In this document: positions 57,829 to 64,000 of the stretch, one piece after another
Numbering within the stretch: the stretch's first letter is position 1
Layout of the letters: every line of letters starts with the position of its first letter
From: Limnospira sp050045915
Lineage (GTDB): Bacteria; Cyanobacteriota; Cyanobacteriia; Cyanobacteriales; Microcoleaceae
Length of the DNA stretch: 64,000 bases
NCBI GenBank assembly: GCA_050045915.1
Contig: JBNGCR010000001.1
Coordinates: 1 to 64,000 of the forward strand
Direction of reading: 5' to 3'
Notes under the pieces: generated by a model
What the model saw: the letters and a program-made list of their open reading frames with translations, nothing else
Told to the model about the DNA's origin: nothing
The model's database searches: none
Made by a program: the position numbers and the translations under genes

Positions 57829-59238
57829 TCATCTTTGCTTCAACACGACCAAGGTAATGTCATCAAAAATTCGTTGGGAGCCGATGTAGTTGTAAACGTC
57901 CGCGACGATCGCATCTTTGATCGCTTCGGCCGATTGGTCGTGGTGGCGGACGACTCCTTCGCAGAGGCGATCGAGGCCGTACTGCATTCCCTGGGTATTT
58001 TCGGCTTCTGTAATTCCGTCCGTAAACAGGACAACTACATCGCCGGGGTGGAGTTTGACGTGCATTTTATTGATGAATTGGCCGATTTCCGGCTCCAATC
58101 CCACCGGAAAACCCAGGTCGATGGTGTCGATAATTTCAGCCCGTGGAGAGGGTTCCGATCGCACCACGATCGCCTGTTCGTGCTGCCCGCTGATCTCCAA
58201 CATATTTCGACAATAATCCAACAACATCAAGGTCAAATTTTTCTGAGACTTCATGCGCTCGACGTTATCGTAAATTGTGCGGTTCACCGTTCTTAAAAAC
58301 TTCACCGCATCTTTTTCTTCATGGTTCAATAGCGTCCGCACGGCTGTCTGAACCATCATCATCAACATTCCGCTTTCCAAGCCGTGGCCGGTGACGTCGC
58401 CGATACCGATCTTGACCCGGCCTTTGTGCTGTAAAATATCGTAGTAATCTCCCCCTACCTCGGCGGCAGGTTTCATGTAGGTCGCCACGTCGAGGTCGGG
58501 AATTTTTCTCAATTCTTCCGGCGTGGGGAGGATCATTTCCTGGAGTTGGCGGGTGATGTCGAGTTCGGCGCTCAGTCTCAGGTTTTCCGTCTTCAAACGG
58601 TCGTTGAGGCGCATGATTTTATCGTTGGCGCGGATCAACTCGGCCTGGGTCCGCTGGCGTTGCGTCAGTTCTTCTTGCAGTTGTTGGTGCATTTCCGCCT
58701 GTCGGATAGCGATCGCGAGTTGGGTGGCGAGTTGGGTGAGAATATCGACTTCGGTGCTGTGCCAGTGTCTCGGTCCGCGGCAGTGGTGCGCGATCAGCAA
58801 TCCCCAGAGATGTTCCTCTTCGCCGGGAGATTCGGGGCGTTGGAGAATGGGGACGACAAAATTCGCCCGAACTTGCAAACTTTCTAATAATTCGACATAA
58901 CAGGGGTGAATCTCGCAATTTTGAATGTCTTCGATGGCGCTGACGTGACCCTGGCGGTAGGGTTTGTCCCACCCATTCATGAAGCAGGTATCGTGAATGA
59001 TTTCGTGGATGATGGGCCGCCAGTCCTCCCCCACCGACTCCACGGAGACTTCCCCACTCCAGTCCGGTAAAAAGCGATAAATCACGACGCGATCGGTTTC
59101 GAGCAATTCCCGCACTTCTTGCACCGCCGAGGCGAGAATTTCATTCAGATTCAGGGAGCGACGAACCCGCAGTGCAATTTCGGCGACGAGATTGGAATTT
59201 TCCGATTGCAGCCACAGCGGTGGTGTATTGGTGCCCAT
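57829..59238 (-). CDS. GAF-domain PP2C/SpoIIE-type serine phosphatase
   Basis: 469 residues from the ATG at 59238 (MGTNTPPLWLQSENSNLVAEIALRVRRSLNLNEILASAVQEVRELL). A GAF domain (about 20-175) has the phytochrome-like FLPDWSGEVSVESVG, WDKPYRQGHVSAIEDIQNCEIHPCYVELL and LWGLLIAHHC; CRGPRHW with the preceding Cys-His could hold a bilin, as in cyanobacteriochrome-like GAFs, but I cannot tell. A coiled-coil linker follows, then the phosphatase: VGGDYYDILQHKGRVKIGIGDVTGHGLESGMLMMM and VVLFTDGITEAEN with Mg-binding Asp residues. Such proteins dephosphorylate anti-sigma antagonist proteins; the target is not encoded nearby. Confidence 0.9.
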   Translation of the reverse strand: MGTNTPPLWLQSENSNLVAEIALRVRRSLNLNEILASAVQEVRELLETDRVVIYRFLPDWSGEVSVESVGEDWRPIIHEIIHDTCFMNGWDKPYRQGHVSAIEDIQNCEIHPCYVELLESLQVRANFVVPILQRPESPGEEEHLWGLLIAHHCRGPRHWHSTEVDILTQLATQLAIAIRQAEMHQQLQEELTQRQRTQAELIRANDKIMRLNDRLKTENLRLSAELDITRQLQEMILPTPEELRKIPDLDVATYMKPAAEVGGDYYDILQHKGRVKIGIGDVTGHGLESGMLMMMVQTAVRTLLNHEEKDAVKFLRTVNRTIYDNVERMKSQKNLTLMLLDYCRNMLEISGQHEQAIVVRSEPSPRAEIIDTIDLGFPVGLEPEIGQFINKMHVKLHPGDVVVLFTDGITEAENTQGMQYGLDRLCEGVVRHHDQSAEAIKDAIVADVYNYIGSQRIFDDITLVVLKQR

Positions 59239-59418
59239 AATTCGGAGGAACAAAAAGAGACAACTCATTTTTAGTATAAAGCAGTTGCGCCTGATTGTTG
59301 TCTCTCGGGGTTGGGAGTTCAGAGACGGGGATGCTAGGTTGAATTTGCCGACCCGATCGCGCCCGGCATCCCGCCCTCGCTCAACTTTCTATCATGGGGA
59401 CTTCTCTCCTTGGGAGAT

Positions 59419-59889
59419 CTAAGGATTTACAGACGATTTGAATTTCAATTTAAGAATGCGATCGTGGATGTCAGTGGCAATAGGCATCACTGACAAACGA
59501 TTGCCCCGACGCACCAATAACAGTTCGTCTGGGTCGAAATAATTCTTGAGTTCGGCGAGGGAAATAATTTGAGGAAACTGCTCGATAAACTCCACTCGCA
59601 CCGTCTGCCACCGGGGGGCTTCCGGTGTCGCTTTGGGGTCGTAATACGGACTTTTTTCGTCAAATTGGGTCGGATCGACCAGATTCGCCTCGGTCACTCG
59701 AACCGCTCCCACAATGCCGGGAATTTTCGTATTAGAATGGTAAAAAAAACAGATATCTCCGACTTTCATTTGCTTCAAAAAGTTTCTCGCCATGTAGTTG
59801 CGAACGCCATCCCAAATACAAGTGCGATCGCGCCTCATTTGTTCGATACTGTACGCCGTTGGTTCGGACTTAATCAGCCAATAGTTCAT
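59419..59889 (-). CDS. EVE domain-containing protein
   Basis: 156 residues, MNYWLIKSEPTAYSIEQMRRDRTCIWDGVRNYMARNFLKQMKVGD. The EVE domain, related to PUA and YTH folds, binds modified bases or nucleic acid; the signature YWLIKSEP, WDGVRNYMARNFL, MKVGDICFFYHSNTKIPGIVGAVRV and the WQTVRVEF block are complete. Bacterial EVE proteins are often linked to restriction or phage-related islands, but here the neighbours are unrelated (GAF-PP2C downstream, an FHA-ABC transporter gene upstream), so a housekeeping role is plausible. Cytoplasmic, length normal. Confidence 0.93.
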   Translation of the reverse strand: MNYWLIKSEPTAYSIEQMRRDRTCIWDGVRNYMARNFLKQMKVGDICFFYHSNTKIPGIVGAVRVTEANLVDPTQFDEKSPYYDPKATPEAPRWQTVRVEFIEQFPQIISLAELKNYFDPDELLLVRRGNRLSVMPIATDIHDRILKLKFKSSVNP

Positions 59890-60059
59890 GGGAAGAAAAT
59901 CCCCAATTGAGAGGATTTAAGAGCCAGCGTTCTGATTGTAACTCCCCCGTCCGGTAGCGCCGTCAAAGATCCGCTTTTCTTAAACAGTTCGGCAAGAACG
60001 TCGGGGCGCTGAGAGAGGCCAGAGGCAACGGGGAATCTAAACTCTAAATCCCGAGGCCC

Positions 60060-62450
60060 TTAAAACCGATCTTTCCGCCTCTGAATTTCGAGGGTTAACC
60101 CCCAATAGAACAGCAAATGCAACCCCAACATCCCCCAATTTAAAAACAAATTTTCCCAACTCGGATCGTAAACCAAGGAGGCTTCAAACGGTTGCGATAA
60201 AACCGTCCCGTCCGGGAGGGTTGCGGGTGCGGGAATCAAGGTATTGACATCGACCAAAGCGCCGTAGGCTCCCATCGACCAGCGGCCGACCGTCAGCCAA
60301 GACAAAACCCGGCCAATTCCCTCCATTTTAAATAACACCCCAGAAAATATAATTTGTGGCAATAAAAGCAGGGGCAGCGCACTATTCGCCTGGGCGCTAT
60401 TTTTCACGCAGGCCGACACCAAAATCCCCAGGCCCATCGCGGCAATTAAAGTTAAAAAAGTCGTCACCCCTGCCCCCAACAGCCAGGGAGTGAAAGAGGC
60501 CTCCGGCCAAGCAAACCCGATCGCGATGACGGCGACCATCAACAGAGTTTGCAGGAGAGCCAACCCCGACAAAATCAGGAATTTCGAGCCCAAATAGGGG
60601 ATCAATCTCAAATTCACCAACCGCTCGCGGGCGTAAATCGCCGCCTCCTTCACCAACTCCTGCAAAGAACTCGAAAGGCCGACCCAAATCGCCGCGCAGG
60701 TGAGCACGAACAGCACCTGCCGCGCCAGGGAAGCCAGTCCGATATCCGGTTCGCCGAGGAAGGGATCGCGATCGCCGATCGCCAGACGGATCAACAAAAT
60801 TCCCGCCGGTGCCGTCAACAAATTCAGCGCCAAATTCGGGGGGTCGCGGCGGAGCAATTTAAAATAGCGCCCGGTCAGGATCGAAAGCTGTTCCCAAATC
60901 GAGGGCAACTTCCGACTCGGCGGCGTGGCGTTGGGGTCGCGGGGGATATTTTCGACGCTGAGATGGTTGGCGACGTAATGTTGAAATTGGGGAGATTTGC
61001 GAAATTGCAAGGACCAATCCTGGGCGATCGCTTCCCCCTCCTCCAACAGGTTGTAAATATCGGCGAAATCCCCCGTTTCCAACCCGAAAAACTCGAACGC
61101 CTCCGCCGGGGGTCCGAAATAACACAGCCGTCCCCCCCGGCCCAAAAACACCACGCGATCGCACATCATCATGTTCGCCGTGGCGTGCGTCACCAAAATC
61201 ACCGTCCGCCCCTGATTAGCCAGACGGCGCAACAATTCCATCATTTTTTTATCCAACCCCGGGTCGAGTCCCGACGTCGGTTCGTCCAGAAAAAATAACT
61301 TCGGGTCGGCCAACAATTCCACTCCGATGCTGACCCGCTTCCGCTGTCCCCCGCTGAGTTGTCGCACCATCGCGTCCCGGCGGTCCAGCATTTCGATTTC
61401 GTAGAGGGTTTTATTGACGGTCGCCGATTCGTCCGCGTCCGGGGGGAGTCGGAGTCGCGCCGCGTAGGTCAGCACCTCCCCCACCGTCAGGTCCCCGTGG
61501 ACGATATCATCCTGGGGGACGTAGCCGATCTGGGTGCGGTAGAGGTTGAAGTGGCGGTGCAGGTCTTCGCCGTTGACGTAAACCGTCCCCTTGGTGGTGG
61601 GGCTGATGCCCAACAGTGTTCGCATCAGGGTGGATTTTCCCGCGCCGGAGCCCCCCACCAGGGCCACAAACTGTCCGGGTTCGATGGCGAAGGTCAGATC
61701 GCTTAACAGGACTTTTGCCTTCCCCCGGCGATCGCGCACCAACCGCAGCAGGCGCTGGGCGTCCAACCGGATGCGATCGCCGAAATCCATCAGTTCCAAG
61801 GCGTCTCCCTGGCGTCGGAGGGTGAACGGGCCGACGCGGATTGTATCGTTATCCAACAGGCGGGTGGGCCGTTCGACCCGCTTTCCGTTCACGAACAGGC
61901 CGTTGGCGCTGTAGTCCCGGATGATGTAGTGGCCGTGGTCGTCCGGTTCGATGATGGCGTGGTGGCGGGACACCAGGGGGGAGTCGAGTTGTACCGATGC
62001 GTCGGCGTCCCGGCCGAGGAGTACCGAACGGTTGGCCAGGGGAAAGGTCGGGGGTTGGGGGGGAATGGGGGCGATCGCGTCTTCGGGGTCGAAGTAGCGG
62101 AGGCGGACCTGGTTTTTGGGGTTCTGGCCGATTTTGATTTCCACCCCGTTTCGGAGGCGGTGGCCGTCGGCGAGGGTGATGCGGGTGTGGTTCAAAAATA
62201 AACCGTTGGTACTCGGCTGCTGTCCGTCACCGTCGTAGATATGATAGCTGTCGCCAACGCGCCGCAGGACGGCTTGGCGGGCCGAAATCACCAGCCAAGT
62301 CTCCGGGACGAGCAAATCGGCGCGGGTGCGATCGCGACCCAAAATGTGCTGGTTTTGGGTGAGGGCAAAATTGAGGATTTGCCCTTGATTGTTGAGTTCT
62401 AAATAGGGCTGCGTGTTGGCTGCGCGTGGCTTTTCTGTCAAACCCGTCAT
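60060..62450 (-). CDS. ABCG-type ABC transporter with two N-terminal FHA domains
   Basis: 796 residues from the ATG at 62450, seven bases after GGGGGA; an ATG 11 codons upstream lacks a ribosome site. Two FHA-like modules (about 20-110 and 145-215; LGRDADASVQLDSPLVSRHHAIIEPDDHGHYIIRDYSANGLFVNG) would bind phosphothreonine peptides. The ATPase is at about 240-470: Walker A GGSGAGKST, signature LSGGQRKRVSIG, Walker B LFFLDEPTSGLDPG, H-loop VTHATANMM. The C-terminal six-helix membrane domain (about 530-790) is of the ABC-2/ABCG type. One chain holds ATPase and membrane parts, so it works as a dimer; the phosphopeptide control is inferred. Kinases at 2656 and 32833 are candidate partners. Confidence 0.93.
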   Translation of the reverse strand: MTGLTEKPRAANTQPYLELNNQGQILNFALTQNQHILGRDRTRADLLVPETWLVISARQAVLRRVGDSYHIYDGDGQQPSTNGLFLNHTRITLADGHRLRNGVEIKIGQNPKNQVRLRYFDPEDAIAPIPPQPPTFPLANRSVLLGRDADASVQLDSPLVSRHHAIIEPDDHGHYIIRDYSANGLFVNGKRVERPTRLLDNDTIRVGPFTLRRQGDALELMDFGDRIRLDAQRLLRLVRDRRGKAKVLLSDLTFAIEPGQFVALVGGSGAGKSTLMRTLLGISPTTKGTVYVNGEDLHRHFNLYRTQIGYVPQDDIVHGDLTVGEVLTYAARLRLPPDADESATVNKTLYEIEMLDRRDAMVRQLSGGQRKRVSIGVELLADPKLFFLDEPTSGLDPGLDKKMMELLRRLANQGRTVILVTHATANMMMCDRVVFLGRGGRLCYFGPPAEAFEFFGLETGDFADIYNLLEEGEAIAQDWSLQFRKSPQFQHYVANHLSVENIPRDPNATPPSRKLPSIWEQLSILTGRYFKLLRRDPPNLALNLLTAPAGILLIRLAIGDRDPFLGEPDIGLASLARQVLFVLTCAAIWVGLSSSLQELVKEAAIYARERLVNLRLIPYLGSKFLILSGLALLQTLLMVAVIAIGFAWPEASFTPWLLGAGVTTFLTLIAAMGLGILVSACVKNSAQANSALPLLLLPQIIFSGVLFKMEGIGRVLSWLTVGRWSMGAYGALVDVNTLIPAPATLPDGTVLSQPFEASLVYDPSWENLFLNWGMLGLHLLFYWGLTLEIQRRKDRF

Positions 62451-62483
62451 GGCTGCATCCCCCAGGCTAGATGGGTCAAGCAT

Positions 62484-62755
62484 ACCAAAATACGGGTGTG
62501 GGGTGTAGGGTGTAGGGTGTAGGGTGTAGGGAGGAGAGAGAAATTTCGATACCTCCGCACCTCCGCACTTCTAACTGCTAACTCCTCCCGCAGGGTTTCG
62601 GGTTCTGTTCACCGTTCGCGTAGCGTGCCGCAGGCAAACAGAAATGCAAATAGAGGATGTCAAAAGGGCCGGTTCGACCCGATTAACTGTGGCGATCGGG
62701 TTGAGGGGCCCCCAAAGGTTTGATCATGTTTGAGTGTTGGCGCAAGGATCGGGTT
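62484..62755. other. Spacer with GGGTGTA heptamers
   Basis: 272 bases. 62494-62531 is a heptamer array. 62615-62636 (TTCGCGTAGCGTGCCGCAGG) is a motif I recall as dispersed in cyanobacterial genomes. No gene seen. Confidence 0.55.
62494..62531. repeat. Heptamer array, unit GGGTGTA
   Basis: About five units with one GGGTGTG variant. It is the third array in the window with this unit (also 17505-17535 and 22560-22590), in the spacer upstream of the FHA-ABC gene. Confidence 0.9.
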
Positions 62756-63058
62756 TCAGGCGATGTTGCTGGCCGAGAGTTGGCGACCGTATTCGATCGC
62801 GTCAATTTGAGTTTTGATTTGCTCCAAATTCGGGGAAATGAGCTGTCGGTCGGTGAGGTGGTCGTAGGCTTCCCAGGCGCCGGTCACTTCGGCATCGTAG
62901 CAAAGAAACCAGTCTCGGTACAGTTCGCCTTCGCTGATGTCGGGACATAGGGCCAGCCAATCGTCTCCGGTGAAGCGATCGACTTCTTCGGCGATCGAAT
63001 ACAGCCAAGAATTGGACTCGACGGCGGAATTTTTTTCGGAATAGGTGATAGCTGTCAT
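62756..63058 (-). CDS. Conserved hypothetical protein
   Basis: 100 residues, MTAITYSEKNSAVESNSWLYSIAEEVDRFTGDDWLALCPDISEG. An acidic, tryptophan-rich protein without signal peptide, membrane segment or recognised motif: SWLYSIAEEVDRFTGDDW and ELYRDWFLCYDAEVTGAWEAYDHLTDRQLISPNLEQIKTQIDAIEYGRQL. The second half is helical. I do not recognise the family; the even codon usage and compact size suggest a real gene. It is upstream of the ABC transporter gene region on the same strand but separated by 272 bases. Confidence 0.68.
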   Translation of the reverse strand: MTAITYSEKNSAVESNSWLYSIAEEVDRFTGDDWLALCPDISEGELYRDWFLCYDAEVTGAWEAYDHLTDRQLISPNLEQIKTQIDAIEYGRQLSASNIA

Positions 63059-63417
63059 CGGTTTTGATTTCCACTCAATAATTTTAATTTAATTGGAGTC
63101 CGACGCTCGCCTCCCCGAAATTGTGACACTCTTTCAACTGTGACAGGGGTGCGAAGCTGCGGATCGGGATCGGGGGGGGCGATCGCGGGTCGCCGTCGGA
63201 CACTTGAGAAAGTGGCACATTACTAAGGGTTTGAACGGCAAAAGACTGGGCGCTTGTCGGTCACTTGACGGGACATCGGTCGGCGTTTCGTTCCTTTCCC
63301 CTTCTCGAAATCCCATTCCGGAGCGATCGCCCAAACCCTCGCGGATGCCTGACCCGACGGGCGCTCGGGCTGGCGATCGCCAATCAATCCGGCGGGTCAT
63401 TTCGGACGTTCTCTCCT
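63059..63417. other. Gene-free spacer
   Basis: 359 bases between two small minus-strand genes. Several HIP1-type sites; no coding frame, hairpin array or promoter stands out. Confidence 0.5.
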
Positions 63418-63543
63418 TCAAGCGACTCGGGTTTCAGTTTTTTTTTCTTCGGATTTGATGACGACCCACTGGCCGGTTTCCGGGTCGCGGTAAGCGGTGA
63501 ACGGATTGGCTTTGAGTTTTTTCTCACGAGGTTGAATATCCAT
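63418..63543 (-). CDS. Small conserved cyanobacterial protein
   Basis: 41 residues, MDIQPREKKLKANPFTAYRD... The core KKLKANPFTAYRDPETGQWVVIK resembles tiny conserved cyanobacterial proteins with an NPF(T/V)xYRDPxTGxW pattern. Function unknown to me. The frame is open for 31 further codons upstream (ATG at 63636), but that extension is basic and unlike the family, so I take the internal ATG at 63543. The C-terminus is charged (EEKKTETRVA). Confidence 0.6.
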   Translation of the reverse strand: MDIQPREKKLKANPFTAYRDPETGQWVVIKSEEKKTETRVA

Positions 63544-63954
63544 CTGCTTATCTTGGGGGAAAACCGCACTCGACCGGCGACGATTGAGTGGCGGCATGAA
63601 CGGGGTTGGTCGGGCTCGGGGCGTGACTGGTTTCACCCCAAAAACAATACCCTATTGTCTTGATTATTGGCCGAAATCTGTTTTGGATACCGTGATGTGA
63701 TGTCGCCGCCGGGGTGAAATTGATCGGCCGAAATGGGTGATAGAAAACACAGTGAATATGTGATCTGACTCCGTGGTTTCTCGGAGGGGAGCTCCGTGTC
63801 GGTGCTGGACGAGGAACGGTTTTCGAGTCCGACGCTTTGCGATCGCAACTGTCGCGCTTCGGTATTGACGGCCGTTTCTATTCCCCATTGCCTATTCCCT
63901 ATTCCCCACCCGCGGCGCTATATTTGTGCACAGCGCATTCTAATCCCCCCCACT
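63544..63954. other. Spacer before the last gene
   Basis: 411 bases. No convincing gene; two overlapping minus-strand frames show no family resemblance. The right end holds a heptamer array (63878-63905) followed by GCGGCGCTATA, the typical right end of the TATAGC elements. Confidence 0.55.
63878..63905. repeat. Heptamer array next to a GCGCTATA end
   Basis: CTATTCC, CCATTGC, CTATTCC, CTATTCC, then CCACCCGCGGCGCTATA (to 63922). The combination of heptamers and GCGCTATA copies the right end of the 126-bp elements. Confidence 0.75.
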
Positions 63955-64000
63955 ATGAAAAAAATTGTCGAAATTCTGGCCGACCGGGAGCAACTCGTGG
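63955..64000 (+). CDS. Start of a probable 6-phosphogluconolactonase (partial)
   Basis: Only 15 codons are in the window: MKKIVEILADREQLV. This resembles the beginning of cyanobacterial 6-phosphogluconolactonases, which open with a short strand and then an AL..AL.LI helix. The lactonase would belong to the oxidative pentose phosphate pathway. Other proteins cannot be excluded with so little sequence. The ATG follows a repeat-rich spacer; I see no clear ribosome site. Confidence 0.35.
   Translation, partial: MKKIVEILADREQLV

Noticed and set aside
57519..57832. Two overlapping minus-strand frames after the PP2C gene
   Set aside because: They occupy different phases of the same DNA and neither resembles a protein family.
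62600..62700. tRNA-like GGTTCGAC motif
   Set aside because: No acceptor, D or anticodon arms could be folded around it; no tRNA found anywhere in the window.

Overview
The window is a 64 kb stretch of a cyanobacterial chromosome. The HIP1 octamer GCGATCGC recurs throughout, and many genes belong to families I know mainly or only from cyanobacteria: DUF4278, DUF2555, DUF1995, REC-DUF3685 (Ycf55-like), the Asr1405/Asl0597 family, DUF1822 with a CHAT-CHASE2 protein, TIGR03792 and a TrpD2-like phosphoribosyltransferase family. Heptanucleotide tandem repeats and a glycosyltransferase close to the hormogonium-polysaccharide type point to a filamentous lineage, probably Oscillatoriales-like; this placement is an inference. 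No rRNA, tRNA, CRISPR array, prophage or intact transposase gene was seen. One 100-N assembly gap lies at 40982-41081.

Layout. 1-6.3 kb: a vapBC-type pair whose toxin is broken by a repeat, a TPR-methyltransferase, a Ser/Thr kinase with a GUN4-like tail, and a coupled [2Fe-2S] protein/DUF2237 pair. 6.5-7.5 kb: dps and a His-rich two-repeat small protein. 8.1-14.2 kb: acetate kinase, a histidine phosphatase, phosphoketolase and glucokinase, which together suggest a phosphoketolase route from sugar phosphates through acetyl phosphate to acetate with ATP recovery. 14.4-31 kb: housekeeping genes (glycosyltransferase, rodA, coaBC, esterase, TrpD2-like, nucleoside hydrolase, an OppC/DppC permease, tldD, CHAP hydrolase) separated by repeat-rich spacers. 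31.5-40.7 kb: corA, a kinase with WD40 repeats, pgsA, a PhnD-like binding protein overlapping a sensor kinase, and a GH57 branching-enzyme-like gene. 40.9-41.9 kb: a tandem array of four small proteins. 42-43.9 kb: argJ and DUF4178. 44.4-49.4 kb: a sigma factor, DUF1822 and CHAT-CHASE2 genes on one strand. 49.7-64 kb: an M48 protease, phosphoesterase, DUF1995, REC-DUF3685, a long repeat-tailed membrane protein, a GAF-PP2C phosphatase, EVE, an FHA-ABC transporter, and the start of a probable 6-phosphogluconolactonase.

Three themes stand out. First, a family of small proteins sharing the pattern Q-x-A-R-x-L-M ... RQxSMxxR occurs as a tandem array of four, as a single gene beside DUF4278, and perhaps as two internal repeats in the gene after dps. 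Second, the spacers hold families of short elements bounded by TATAGC/GCTATA. One family has two identical copies 4.8 kb apart and carries a tract of heptamer repeats; a related repeat end truncates vapC. Third, the sigma-DUF1822-CHAT/CHASE2 block joins a regulator to a caspase-like protease carrying a membrane sensor domain. All functional assignments rest on reading motifs by eye; no search was run.
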